64,000 nucleotides of DNA. Source: Branchiostoma floridae. Taxonomy: Eukaryota; Chordata; Leptocardii; Amphioxiformes; Branchiostomatidae. The stretch is from contig NC_049989.1 of NCBI RefSeq assembly GCF_000003815.2, forward strand, positions 19,353,165 to 19,417,164, given 5' to 3'. A model generated the notes under the pieces. That model did not search any database, was not told the DNA's origin, and saw only the letters and a program-made list of their open reading frames with translations. Below are positions 22,001-34,600 of the stretch, piece by piece. The number at the start of each line of letters is the position of its first letter. Position 1 is the stretch's first letter. A program made the position numbers and the translations under genes.

Positions 22001-23178
22001 GGTTGCGTAAGTATAAAAAAGTTATGCCTTCATTAACATTGTGTTTTAAGATAAACAACACGGAGAAATATATATCAGGTGATTCTAAAATTCCCACTCA
22101 CATTGCAGTGACAGCACTGTTTGAGTAAGTGGCGTAGTCTTCTTCCCTCTGACACAAGACTCCTTCAATATTCCAAGATGCTATGGGTTTTAGGCCAAGG
22201 AGACCTCGAGAAAAGAAACTCAACATTATCTTTTTTTAAAAATTCTACTACGCACCAGCTACACAAACATCCACACATATATGGACAAAGATAATACCGG
22301 TCCCAAAGCCTCACCATCCTCTGTCAAAACGAAAAAAAAATAATAAGTAAGCAAAAGAATTATTTCCGAAAAAAATATTTCACGGACGTGCAGCCACACC
22401 TTCACTAGTAAAATCAAACTGATTGCCAATCAGGATCGCCTCATTGTTTATAAGTAAGGACAGCTTAGATATACCCTAAGGTTACATGAATCTTGATCCG
22501 TTCCCAGACCTATAATTGCAGTACCTGCGTTTGCCAACCGTGTAACGTCCACATCCGCGCAGCTGCTCGGAACGCACACGCCTTGTACATAATGCTTCAC
22601 ACCCGCTGCAAACTCCTGCAAATAAGTTTTAAAACTTTTATATTATAGACGTCAATGTTGCCATGACAACATCTCCCTGATATATAGACCCGTGACCAAG
22701 GTCAGCCCTGGAGGGAGCTGTAGGGCACACACAGAAACGCACGCTCACATGCACATGCACATGCACATGCACATACATACACACGGAGGTCCCTTGTTTG
22801 AGGAGATAAGAGACACAGCAACTTACGGTCGGCCATGCGTATATATTCAAGTCCGTTTGAGATGCGTATAACGCTCTTAGTCTCTATCAGACTCCACAGG
22901 TCGCGGGAAAAATAGTACAAATTGGACAAATATAGATACATAGCATGCCAGATGAGTTAGCTGACCGTGAAGTATGGTTAGCGACCCAGCTAACTCGTCT
23001 GACATGTTACCTGCTTACGTTTGTCCAATTTCTATTATTTTTACAACGACCTGTGGGGCCTGGTGGAGGTTAATACTCCCATGCGCGCAGGTGTGACCCC
23101 ACCTTAAGGGTCCTTCCCGGTCTGAGGGGTTAAAACTGTCGCATGGTCGCACCTGGGGCAATTACTGCCGTATTGGCG

Positions 23179-23218
<40 letters not shown>

Positions 23219-24076
23219 ACACGTACACACGCACACACACACACACACACACACATAATCCCACAAACACAGTCCGCGGTTCTGGCTTCCCAGGGCTACA
23301 CCACACCATGCCACACCATAATACATTCATTCATACACCATATGTACGTATCGATATTGAATACTAGTACCTTTGGTATCCCTCCCCAGTTCAGACGACA
23401 GTACGTGGCTCGAAAGTCTGAGGGTAGGTCAGGAGCGTTGTTGGCGTCCACCGTACATCCCTGGTAGCTACCAAAGTCAATCCACTTCCCTTCGAACAGA
23501 CCCGAAGGGACCCTCTTCCCAGTACTGTCCAACACTATGGGTAAGAGAGGGAAACCGAATGTCAAATGCCAACTACTTGCCAAGCAAAGAACAGATAAGA
23601 CCACGAGGTTTTATGGCGTGTAAAGTAACATATAGTAGTGACATGTATCCTTGCTTTCTTTTGAGTTGAGCCTGTTAAGAATCAGAATATAATACATTGT
23701 CGGCCGTCTTGGTAAGTAGATTGAGTTTACTAAAAATCGTCCTCGAGGCATGCATGTACATAAAATTCTCACGGTAATAGGACTTTCATTCATTCCAGCA
23801 TGAACACTTACTTCGACCGGCGTAAGTCTTGGACGCGACAGTATCATCGTGAAGTTTCGCGCTCTGTCTGAAGCACAGTCGGCTGACTTGTTCGGTGTTG
23901 ACCAGCTGATCCACCATAGTCCAGTTTATCGGCTTATTTCGAGCCAAACCGACGAAATGTTCCGCAAATTCCCAGTAGGTTGGAGACAGGCCGTGTTGTG
24001 TGTTGTCAGCAGTTAAAGTCTGACAAGCCGTTGATAAGAATAGCATCGCAGCTATCATTGTAAGTTTCGCGTCCAT
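13046..24076 (-). CDS. NRF-6-like acyltransferase-3 membrane protein, middle exons missing
   Basis: Minus-strand exons: 24076-23812, 23534-23371, 22615-22525, 22180-22102, 21734-21631, 16959-16795, then 16635-16500, 15645-15426, 14840-14698, 13663-13504, 13158-13046. The first exon gives a signal peptide (MDAKLTMIAAMLFLSTACQ). Next come the secreted NRF domain (MLDSTGKRVPSGLFEGKWID, GVCVPSSCADVDV), a membrane segment (VVIAIILLLLVISALYEFI), the start of the acyltransferase-3 domain (FSVYQNTKKLL, LHGIRVISCMLIIYGHT) and its C-terminal helices (GPYMIGILLGYLL, SRLSYAAYLVHPIIL). The family, named for worm nose-resistant-to-fluoxetine genes, comprises multi-pass membrane proteins of unsettled biochemistry. 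The roughly 150-200 residues that normally follow the GHT motif (around SVDTFF) are absent, and exons 6 and 7 are out of frame. Exon 5 uses a GC donor. About 547 residues are visible, against 700 or more for the family. Confidence 0.85.
13737..14315 (+). mobile_element. Internally deleted mariner transposon
   Basis: TIRs of about 35 bp begin CGAGGGGCGTTCAATAAGT, and TA target duplications flank the element (13735-13736 and 14316-14317). Interrupted frames on the plus strand encode the N-terminal mariner transposase region (RTPKGTFHEMKETHGDNAPS, GRKSVETAPRPGRPSSA) joined directly to the C-terminal tail (RWEKCITLGGSYEEKD and stop). The catalytic core is deleted, so it is inactive. It lies in the last third of the NRF-6-like gene. 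Confidence 0.9.
15185..15375. mobile_element. MITE, CCGGGGCC-arm family
   Basis: The left arm reads CCTAGGTTACATTTC followed by AAACCGGGGCCCG; the right arm is the diverged inverse ending GTGACCCTAGC. The interior is AT-rich. It is the same family as the copies at 1092, 37477 and 49615. Confidence 0.75.
15688..15850. mobile_element. Degenerate copy of the 442-bp TIR element family
   Basis: CTAATCTCCAAGCAGATCCT at the left and GCTTCACTCCTCTGCCAGC plus ATGCTACCGTAGGAT at the right match the two arms of the element at 52150-52591. Most of the interior is lost. Confidence 0.7.
15892..16084. mobile_element. 193-bp foldback/MITE element
   Basis: Two arms of about 75 bp are inverted copies of each other (TACCCCCGTCACATGTAACG at the left, its inverse at the right, both continuing through GATCGATTTTCG, GAGCTCG and ACGAGGAGG blocks). 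Nearly 80 percent of the element can fold into one hairpin. A third arm of the family is at 1-43. Confidence 0.88.
18590..18990. repeat. 72-bp tandem repeat (5-6 copies)
   Basis: The CCGGA anchor occurs at 18665, 18737, 18809, 18881 and 18953, exactly 72 bp apart. Because 72 is a multiple of three, open frames persist on both strands (18603-18950 minus, 18641-18985 plus). These frames look like by-products of the repeat rather than genes. Confidence 0.93.
20880..21450. repeat. About 124-bp tandem repeat (4 degenerate copies)
   Basis: Blocks TTCGGAACGTGTTTTGTCTC, AAGAGTCCG-AAACGTTCCAT and AATCCGGATATGAGAC recur from about 20925, with the last two copies 124 bp apart (about 21205 and 21329). 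It forms the right subterminal zone of the 17558-21559 element. Confidence 0.82.
22894..23056. mobile_element. 163-bp MITE with diverged TIRs
   Basis: The left arm CCACAGGTCG...AAATAGTACAAATTGGACAAA pairs with the right arm TTTGTCCAATTTCTATTATTTTTACAACGACCTGTGG (quoted in part). It lies in the second intron of the NRF-6-like gene. Confidence 0.7.
23178..23256. repeat. (CA)n microsatellite
   Basis: Nearly uninterrupted CA dinucleotides with a few TA and CG interruptions, close to exon 2 of the NRF-6-like gene. Short open frames across it are artefacts. Confidence 0.97.
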
Positions 24077-26853
24077 GGTTTCCCTTCTCGAATTCGGCTA
24101 AAGTTTGTGGTAAGTGTGGTGTACCAACACCTGGATTTTAGACAACGCTGTTTTCATGCTAATCTTGTTGACCTTAATTAAGTGGGTCTAACCGGTTTTT
24201 CCCTAATTCGCTCAACACATTTTTTCAAGTTGTTGATTTCTATATATCAGTGCCAACGACTCCTCACCTTTGCCGAGAAAGTCCATGTTTTCGGGTGGAT
24301 GTCTATGTGAACGCGATAACTTGCCTGGATGGATTGTTTTGGTATGTGGGCAGGTGTTGAGTGAGATGATTCCATCTTGTGCCCCCTAGGGGCTTGCTCT
24401 GAATGCGCCCAGCAAGGACGTTATTTCACGTCATTGGCCTGATTTTATAGCCTCTAACAGGCTTCGTGGATCGGTGGTCTAGTTGTAGAAATTGGACCAA
24501 AAAAGTCAATAGTACGCTAGAGGAGTCGGCCGGCCAGTAAATACATTAGCCAGGAAATAAAGTTAATATGACTGCCAACGAGTTGTCAACGAGTATCCAG
24601 AAGCACAGTGCAAAAGTAATTATCAAGCTGAACCAAATATATCTTAAGAGCTACAAAGTTGAAGTTTGTCCAATGGTTGTTCACATTATAATGTGTTACA
24701 CCTTGCTGTAATTTAATTGTACTTTCGGAGGGCCAGGTTAACGCTTTCTATTGCAACTGCACTCTTGTCCGGGTTCAATGTCAAGTAGCCGATAAAATTA
24801 CGTTTGGGGATTCAGAAAAATATTACTAGCAGAACTGGTACTCTCTCGTATGGAGTACAGTATGCCTTTAAAGACGTGTTTGCCGTCAAGTACCTATGGG
24901 CCTGGCCAATTGAAGGGTTGCTGAAAGTGTCATCTATAGTAAGTCTTAAAGGAAGACAATATAGATTTTAAAAAAACCGAAGCAAACAATAAAACAGTAA
25001 CATTGTATATTCATTTTCTTTCATTTGGGAAGACAACTGTTACAGTAATACTTTGCTAGTAAATGTGTCAATTTTTCATACTTTGATGAACATAAAGTAA
25101 AATGTGTCTCTACATTTCTCACCATGTATCAAACAACAACATGTATAATAAGGTCTCCATGATATAAGATTAAAAAAAAAAAGATAAAACTATTGGATAG
25201 AATGGCAATGTAAGCTGTCCCTACGGATGTCAAATACATTGTCAACAAATAAATTGATAAAGCAAAATAATAACTTGATAAAAATAATTTTACCCTCAAC
25301 TACATTTCCATGTAGAATGTAATTCTATGTCTCAGTCTACATATACCTGTATAACGTATGTATAATAACCAGTAGTTGTTGTTACACTGCTACTTCTGCT
25401 AGGATTCTAAACTAAGCCCAGATGGGCAGTTTGCAGGAACAAAAACAAGACATAAAACTTAAAAGACCCCAAAAGGTAAAAGAAATAGTCCTGAGCATAA
25501 ATATATTACTGAACGTACACGTATAGTATACTATATAAACTATACAGCTGAGTTTTCTATTTCATCCCAGCAAATGGACTAACAGGGCCCCGGTTGGGAG
25601 ATGTGACCCTAGCATCTATTACTACTTACTACTTAGTATTAATAATCATTGTATTAGTTAAGTTTTTCCACTGCATCCATAAGACCACATGTGGTCATTT
25701 TGTGCATTTAGCCCTCGGGCATGAATATGCAATAAAGATTATCATTATTAAAACAAAATTACCCTTGCAAACATTGACAATGACACCAATAACGTTAATG
25801 TATCTCTGAATGAGCTCTTAATCAAGTTAATGCCATGAAATCTAATAAGATTCTGTCCAAATGTTCGATGAGGATTCTCTTCATATTTCAACCAAGAGTG
25901 TATTTCAACACCTAAATGTAATATTACAGCATGCCCCAAGTTGCTGCAAAACAGCTCACAACATCTGCTTGTAGTCATTCCACAGGCTGTATGGAGAAGA
26001 AAGTAGAGAAGATAAAACATTTGCAGATGACTGGAATTACATGCATTTACATCATGAAATCTTAGGATAAGTTTTGCACATTATTGCCATGCACAATTGT
26101 AAAGCACTTACTAAGTAAATTTCTGTAAGTGAAAAATTGAAACCAGTATATGAACTTGAATGCATTTGCAGCAGGGTTGTAGCCAGCCTGAAATTATTTT
26201 CAGTCCCCTTGATTTTGAATGGGAATCCTATCGAGCACCGAAGGCATGGCGTGACGTTGCGCATCATTTCTAGGGGGTCTGGGTCCCTGGGAAACACTAT
26301 TTCCTGCATTTTGAGGTGCAAATTGTGCTTGTAGACTAAGCTGTTCAATGGCATCTGTTTTGGTGAAAAAGAACACATGGGCTTCAGGTTTTTTTTATAT
26401 CTTTAACATAACAATTATTGTCTGTCCCAGGGGACGGAATGGGGAAAACTTTTTTTCAGTCCCCAGCTGCAAAATTCCTTCAAAAGACTAAAGGACAGGT
26501 GCTGGCTACAACCCTAATTTGCAGTAATAGTTGGAACCTGTACCAATTTAAGTCCTTTCTGTCTACTAAGGGAGTGTATAGAGGTAATTCTTGCCAAGAT
26601 TGAGCACCAAAGAGACTTGTCTAGTCACAAATATGCAAATGAGTAAAGGCTGAATATGCACCGAGAAAGTCAAATCTGACTTTAGTTATGCAATGTGTCT
26701 AGAATAGATAAATGTGACAACAACCGAATAGTATTTGGGGACTAGTTGGTTTTACTATTAGTATTACATTCTGGGTACATATTTAGCCAACAGCCTATTT
26801 CGTTTGCACAGTTACTGGACGAAAGGAACCTCATCCTGAAAACAAAAAGTGCC
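24077..26853. other. Intergenic region between NRF-6-like gene and POLD4
   Basis: No supported exon. It contains the hAT-like MITE at 26172-26516, a single arm of the CCGGGGCC MITE family at 25587-25614, and at about 25675-25745 a retroposon-like tail ending GCAATAAAGAT that resembles one at 7830-7870. The rest is AT-rich without visible structure. Confidence 0.5.
26172..26516. mobile_element. 345-bp hAT-like MITE
   Basis: The TIRs read CAGGGTTGTAGCCAGC (left) and the inverse of TAGGGTTGTAGCCAGC (right), flanked by a perfect 8-bp duplication ATTTGCAG (26164-26171, 26517-26524). An 8-bp duplication with a YAGGG terminus is typical of hAT elements. There is no coding capacity. Confidence 0.88.
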
Positions 26854-28081
26854 CTACCAGTGTGTGTATTCCTCATCCTCTGTATGCTGTACAATCAAGT
26901 CTCGCACATCCTCGGGCGGAGTCAGCCCAAACTTCTCCGCACGCTCCCATCGCTCCAGTCTTGTGATACCTGAAATTGTGGAGGAAACAAATTTGTCAAA
27001 TTATAAAATGGCTATGAATTTAAGACAACACTTTCAAAAGCCCATATATAGATAGATAGATAGATATACATATATACATACATACAAACACATACATACA
27101 TACATATAATATATGATACTTAATTACAAATGCAAGACCAGATCACTGATTCATACTACATGACTGGAATCGTTATTTTGTTGTTCAGTATGTAGCCTTG
27201 TAGTACTATTGTCTATATAGCTAAAGCTAGTAGCTGTTATTGGTTGCCATACATTGTACCTTGTGCAATTGTTGAGCAATAAAGTTCATCCATTCATTCA
27301 ATATATCTGTATTTACTGGCTGTATCTACAGACTAGAGGTAACTCAGGTTAAAGCAATTGCAATGTAATATGTGTACAGACTGTCTACCTATGCTGGGCC
27401 CATAGTCTGGGTTCAGGTCGAACTGTTTGAGGAGTTGGATATCTGTCTGTCTCTGTAGGACTGCTGCATCACTCGTGCTCTGGGCGGGGGCTGTACATAA
27501 GAGGTGGGGGACAGAAGGGATACAATATCAGTATTGTAAGACTATGCTGTAGCAAGTGTATTATCAAAGTAACAAAGACATTCAGTTCAGTCAGTTCAGT
27601 CATCCATCTGGTGACACACTATGAAATCCCTCCAGTCCAGACAACTCTGTCTTGCATTACACTTACTAGCCTGGATACCATACCCCAACCTCAAAAATAT
27701 ACTTGAGATATGGCTGGGGTTTGGTAACCAGGCTATACACTTACAGACAGGAGGTCTCCATCTTGGAGGCCAACATCTTCCCCAATCACCCTCTTAAGGG
27801 TAAGGGATGGTCCGCCGAACACTTTAAAGTTTACGTTTAATGCAGCCAGGGGCTTATCCAAATTCACAGATGTTGCAGGGAAGATAGTAACATTTTATGA
27901 CAGTCAGGATCCCTGTCCGATAAAAAAAATTCCACACAGTGTCCAACATCTGCTCGGAGATAACCCTGTTAACGTTACCTTGTGAAGATTTAGCGGCAAT
28001 CTGTGCCGGTTTTCCCTGCTTCTGAGTCCTCCCTGGCCTCTTTACCTTCTGGAACGTGTCGGTGATCCTCATCTGAGACAT
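26854..28081 (-). CDS. POLD4: DNA polymerase delta subunit 4 (p12)
   Basis: Three exons (28081-27979, 27490-27389, 26969-26854) join in frame to 106 residues; human POLD4 has 107. It is the smallest subunit of the replicative polymerase delta and helps bind PCNA. The N-terminal MRITDTFQKVKR matches the family's PCNA-interacting segment (ITD followed by an aromatic residue and a basic tail). The core QLLKQFDLNPDYGPSIGITR matches the conserved FDL-x-YGPC-x-GI-TR block, followed by LERWERAEKFGLTPPEDV and ending in HW. The cysteine usual before the TGITR motif is replaced. POLD4 diverges head to head from TBL2, with 581 bp between the ATGs. All junctions are GT-AG, phase 1. Confidence 0.94.
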
Positions 28082-28662
28082 TCTGCACTACTTTTCCAGT
28101 CGTAGCTGCTATTTTGAACCCTTTTAGCGATGTAAACAAACGAAACAAACAAACACGATCAGCACGCGTGTCTGGGCAAGCGTCAGCTGGCTGTAAACAT
28201 AGCGGAGCATTCGGCGTCCAGTATTCAGAAGGTCTCACTTTTTTTGTGTTCAAAAGCAAGAATACAATTCTTTATTCTTGTAATATAAGTGAGAATTTGT
28301 CAAAAACCTTATAACTTTCTATTTACTTGGTATGACTAACGACCATTAATTAACAGTTTCAGTCTCAAAAATATTACTGCAACCAAGGAGCTTTGCTATT
28401 CTAATGCTACCTCCCCATTGATTAGTCGACTAGTCCAGTAAAGGGAACATGAAGGAGGGCTTGTATTGGGGTTCCCGACAATGCTTTACGCTAAATTCAG
28501 GTCAAAAAACGGACACAAAATCGCATTAAACTCGAGTAGAGTAAGACTTTTACACAAAATTTGGCTGTATCACTGCGAATTACTTGAATAAGACGGCTTG
28601 TGAAAAATCAAGATAGGCTGCCTACGACATACGAAAAATCTGCATCTAGCCCCTCGCGAAAC
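28082..28662. promoter_or_regulatory. Bidirectional POLD4/TBL2 promoter interval
   Basis: The start codons of POLD4 (minus) and TBL2 (plus) are only 581 bp apart, so both promoters must lie in or near this interval. No TATA box stands out at either end. Shared regulation is inference from geometry. Confidence 0.55.
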
Positions 28663-31600
28663 ATGGCGGACAACGTGGCAGAAGAGAGCGCCGGTCTGCC
28701 TGCTTTGGCCGTTACCGCGGCGGTGGGGGCCGTAGTGCTGCTACTGGTGCTGCTGTGCGGGGTAGGACAGGGTAAGGGGCAGCAGGAGGAAGAGAAAACA
28801 GGTAAGCTCGGAGGGGGAGTGGTGCAGGGCTGGAGAAAGGGATGGGGGAGGGGGCTGCCGGCTGGTACTGGTAACGGTTACGTACGTCCGGGTGTAGGGC
28901 AAAGGGCATCAGTGTACTCAGCAGGTAGCATAGGCAACTCCCTAAGGAAAGTTCGTATTTTACTTGTGATGTATAATGTTGTTTTCCTCCGCAGGGGCCA
29001 TCGGCCCCATGTAAGGGAGCTTCAGGCATAAGCCTCAAGCATAAAGAGCAAGGAGGTTGATTTTTAACCTACTTGCACAGACACACTACACACCCACAAA
29101 ATTGAAGTACTAGTACATGAAAAAAGGTGGATGACGTGGTATGCTTAACAAAAACTTGAGCTGTAGCAAAGCAGCACTACCACTCACTACTTGTTCTTCA
29201 CTTAAGTTTAATTGAAGATGATTGCTTTACCTTTTTCTTTACTCTAACCAAGGAGCTTTTGCTCTAACTCTAAGTCTAATTAGACATAAATGGTTTTGGT
29301 GCTATAGTGCCATAATGCCTTCAATCAAAGCTGGTGTTTTACACCAACTGGTAGTCATATAGCAATTGATCTTTTCAGATTCAGAATGTATCATGTCAAG
29401 ATGTAAATTTGTTCACCAATTTTCCTCTTTTCAAGCAGAGGAGAAGAACAGCAAAGTGAAGAAACAGCCCAGGAAAGCCAAGCCGAAGCCGGCCCCCAAA
29501 CAGCGACCAGGCACCCACACCTTCTCCCACACCCTGCTGTCCACATCCCTGAAGGGTCACAGCGGCAGGGTCATGGGACTCGACTTCAGCAATAACGCCA
29601 AGTACCTGGCAACATGTGCAGAAGGTTTGTACTAATATGTAATAAATTGTAGCCAGGGTACCAGGCTTTTAGCCCGGCATACGTCATGGCGTCATCTGGA
29701 CATGCTTTATAGTACAAAATGTATTATGCATTCGACGCATTAGACGCCCTCACACTGGGGAGCAGATCCTCTGAGTCGGACAAGCATGAATTCTGATTGA
29801 CCAGGAATGCCACTAGGTGATTTGTGGTCACAGTTTTTTAACTCTCTGATACCAGTTTGTGACCTCTCTGACACCAAAAGATTTTAATATATTGTAAAGT
29901 TCCTCAGACAGGTAACGTTAGCTGAAGCAAACCCAGGCTAGACCAAGCAGGTTTGTATGATACACAATATCAACCATTGGGTTTAAGACTGTTATCCAAC
30001 CCAACTCAGCAGGCTTCTAACTAGGAAGGGGTTTGGACATCTAGGAATGCCTTACACTAGTAAAAAAAAAAGAGGACACCCTATGACTGAGGACGCCTTG
30101 TTTCCCTGGTAATCACGTACATGTGTACAGATTTTCCTACGCACTCTCACTGCCACTTGTATGCTCCACAGACAGGACTGTACGCATCTGGAGTCTGAAA
30201 GACTGGAAGGACAAAGAGCACAAGTAAGTGACTGTGTTCATTTTTTTTTACAGATGTTCAATGGTAGACAAAATTATTAGGTTTTCCCAGCTGGGTGTCT
30301 CAGTTATGGTGGCAGTTTACCATAGAAAGAGACAGCTAGGGAAGCGTAACAAATTTGCCTCCAATTGTCTGCTTGGAAACAAGCATCTAAAAAAGGTACA
30401 AACTGTACAAACTTATACGTACGAAAAACAAAGACACTTCAGGAATAGGCTCTCAGCACGAAGAGCCATGATCATGGCTTCACGTTCCAACATGAGGAGC
30501 CACGATCATGACTCAGCTTTAATTGTTGAACTTTGAATTTCCTGCCAGTGTCCAATAGAATCATTTACCAGAATCTACCACCCAGATGGTTTGTAACTAA
30601 AGGAAATTAACCAATCAGTAGCAATTGACCCAAGGAGAAATCAAAGTAACTGTGGTAGAGTCTAATGATAGAGGGATGGAATGAAGCAGTAAGTGAACTG
30701 TTCTTTGTGTCCACAGGAGTGTCCAGGTGAATGTGGAGTTGGACCATGCCACCTCGGTCAAGTTCAGCCCTGATAACAGGTAATGTGGTAAAAACTGTCG
30801 AGACACTTTAAACTCAGCATTGTGGGCTGTACTGTGAGTTAACCCTTCTTCATTGTCTACGTTTTTGTAATAGTTATGTAGGATATGAGGTACGTTTTGT
30901 TTTAGAACATTCGCTATAGACAGATACACAGAACTCTCGTAATTGCCTTCAAGTTGACCATGAATATGCATGTTTAAAGAAGGACAAAATGTTCATGTAT
31001 CCTTGTTTATAAACTATTGTGTATTGGTAAATTTGTCTACACGTTTTTTAAAAGAGGGAAGTGACTGTAGATAAAGATGGAATTTAGTGGTAATTGAGAG
31101 GGAGATATACACAGTTGATTACACAGTTGAGTACATTCATATATGACATATTCCTATTTTTAGATTTTAAATGTTTAACTTAGACTGTTATTATTCCATC
31201 AGGGCCTTCATTGTTGCACTTTACAATGGGAACACCATCAGAGTCTTCCGCATTGGCAGAAAAGATGAAGGAACAGGAATTCATGTGTCAGCACTGGAAC
31301 AGGACTTTCCACAGGTAAGGGAGAGGAACAGTGGAGGAAAGACGAAATATAGATAGTGATATGATTAATGAATCTTTATATGACCAACACATAGAAGAAT
31401 TACTTACCTAAATTTTTGGGATGGGTCCAAGCCTTGTTTGTGGAATGGACCTATCTAGTACTACTTCTGAGACATGGTGTTAGAGCCTTGTGACTGCAGC
31501 AGTGGGTTGTAAGAGGTGAATAACCTGTGTTGCCTTGTGTCGGGCATTGAACAGAGACAGGGGGCGATACAGGTTATCTGGCACTTGCAACCAATTGCTG

Positions 31601-34600
31601 TGTCTCTGACGTCACATTCAGAAGTAGCAGTAGACTGGTCCATTCTATCAGCCAAGAATTTGGGTAAGTCACAAGGCTTCTTAGTGTTGGTTACTGAGAG
31701 TTTAGTCTTCATTTACCAAAACAGATCAACTTTCATGGCAAGCATGGTGATATACAATGTAGATATAATTTTCATATACATAGAGACAAGTTAGATATAC
31801 ATGTACATTAAGTACATGACATGTACATTAAGTACATGTATTAAGTTTTTTCTGCTTAGTCTTACTGACTTAAATATATTTCTCCTCTTATTCAGAAAAG
31901 CATCAAAGACATCGTTGGACTTGGGATCTCTTCCAACGGGAAGTTCATGATGACGGCATTTGCTGACACAAGCATCTATGTCTGGAACACCAAACCTGGA
32001 GGTCAGGGGTCATGTATGATGTAGCTAGCCTACAGTATTTCCTAACCTGGGGGTCAGGGGTCATGTAGCTAAGTCACAGTATGTCCAAATGTTGAGGTCA
32101 GGGGTCATGTATGATGTGCAGTATGTCCAAACTTGAAGGTATGGGGTCATGTAGCTACAGTATGTTCTAACCTAGGGGTCATGGGTCATGTAGCTAGGCT
32201 GCATGAAAGCAGAGTCAGTCTGGGTTGCTGGGTCACATAAAAAATGAGATGCTTACAAGTTACACGTAGTTTGTTTTATATACATATATGGTTGTTCATA
32301 TTAGGATATACCTAAAAGACTTCTGGTCTATGTCAAAGAATTTAGCCAGGATTCTTATATATATTACATTAAGAGTGTAATATACCATCATGATTGATAT
32401 GTTCAGTGAGATGCTGACTAGTTCTTGTTTATGTGTTTTCCCTGCTGCCCATCCTCTGTACATGGGCAGATCCTGGTGAGTCTGATGCACACCTACAGAG
32501 CCTACTTGGAGTCAGCCATTTGTAAATGAATCCATTTGCCATTTCTGTGGCAGCTTGCATGATGAAGTTAAAAAAGCGGTACAGTCATACCTGACCTGTG
32601 TGACACAATCTCTTGCTGTGAGGGCCTTTTTTGGTCTCCTCTCATAGAGTTTGTGGCTGTTTACCCCGAACTCAAGGAAAACATTCCCAGAACTACCGAT
32701 AGAAGCTTTGATCTTTAATAGGTATGGAAAATCCATTCAATAGGAGCTCATGATTCTCTGTTAAGTTATGGATTCCAGTCATCATCACAGCCTCCAACAC
32801 CATGGTTAACAGACAGTTCTCAGGCTGACAGTAATCAGTCCATGTCATCACATAAGCATGAATCAACAGAACTAGGATGTTCCCAATTTTTCTGACTTAG
32901 AGATGTTAGCCATGAAGCTTCTAGGGGCCTGAATACTGGAAGGGCTGCTTCTGCAAGTAGAACTGTTATTTTGTCTTAAGATATTGTTAACCTGGATATC
33001 TAATGTCCATACTCATTTAACTTGTTCCTGTCCAATCTAGGTGAAGTTCTGGCCACCATCGACACTCATCAGATGGAGAACTACCATGCAGCTGTGTCCC
33101 CCTGTGGCAGGTTTATCGGCTGCTCAGGTAAATACATTTTCTGTATTGGAGCTAAGTGTCTGTGATGCAAATGTAGGCCCATAGTATTTTTTTACTTTAG
33201 GTTTTAGGGTCAGTGGGTTTGAGGCACAGCCCATCCCTCTCCTTCCACTGCCTGTTACGACATCATGATCAAAATGGTACCCATTTTTGCACCCGGCCAT
33301 GGGTGAAATGAGAAAAAGTAACGGATTGACTATAGTTCTGACTTCAGTGCACTTTCATAGTAACTTCATTGTATCACTAGTAGCTTGATAGCTCATCTGT
33401 GTTGATACGATCCATTTTGTAGTTTGTACCTTTCGTTCAACTCAAGCAAATTACTTACCTCAACTTTTCGGTTGCAAAGCCGTCAATTCATTACTCGAGT
33501 CATGTGTCCCTAAAGTCATGTGCTCAGAGTAATTGAATCACCACTCCTGAAAAGGTTGACAGATGTGCGACCGAAAATTTGAGGTATTAGCAATTTGCTT
33601 GCGTTGAACAAAAATTACAAACGCCAAAAAGCAATTTCATAGTATTTATATCTAATGATAATCTGTTGTCCCTACAGGGTTCACCCCAGATGTTAAGGTC
33701 TGGGAGGTAAGCTTTACCAAGGGAGGGGAGTTCAATCAAGTCTCCCGAGCTTTTGAGCTGAAAGGCCACTCCTCAGGGGTGTACTCGTTTGACTTCAATG
33801 TGGACTCCAGCCGCATGGTGTCTGTGTCTAAGGATGGGACTTGGAGGCTCTGGGACACCAACAGTAAGGACATGTTTAGATGTTATTATTTTCTCTTACT
33901 TAAAATAATGCTTGGATCTTGTTACATTTGTGTTTTACCTTCATGGAAGGAAAATATTTCTTTTGCTTTGTTTCTTCTTCCTCTTCTGCTCCAAACAAAG
34001 TCGATGACCTCGGGGTCAACCCCGGCTTGGACATGTTCCTTTTTAATTTCGGCTGGTGACATGTATAAGACAGCCCAGCTCAAGCATCAAACCTCTGTGT
34101 GTAAAAGAAGCCAACACACTTCTTCTGAAGAGTAGTGGTAAAATGAAGCAACGTGCTTGGTAAGAATTGAAGCTATAGCAAAGTCGTGACTCGAGATCTG
34201 CATCACCATAAACATCACCCTCCACCAGGCGCAGCTTGCAGCGACAAACAGAGGATGGTGGAGGTCCCTAGTGAATTCAGTTAGCTTCACGCACCATGTG
34301 CAGGAGGACGAGTGAGTGAGCAAAGTTGTACTGCAGTAAGCAGAAGCCATTTAATTGCACACCCTATTTGTCAGAGTGTATTTTGTGCAATTATCCAGGG
34401 GGAAACAATGCAAAGTTTTCCAGCTGGACCACACCTGTATGGGATTTGGGGATCCCATGCAATTAAGAGAAGTGTGCAGTAATCTGTTGTGCAATTTAAT
34501 GGCTTCTACTGTTTTATGCTTTGGAAAGCATAATGCTTCACCTCAATTGACGATAATGTGGTTGTGTTGTACAGTTGAGTACCAGAAGGGTCAGGAGGCC

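Noticed and set aside
22702-23367. Open frames of CACV, VCVC and TH repeats
   Set aside because: Translations of CA/TG simple sequence near the NRF-6-like exons.
24440-24510. Sequence GGTGGTCTAGTTGTAG resembling a tRNA D-arm
   Set aside because: No B box or acceptor stem partner downstream.
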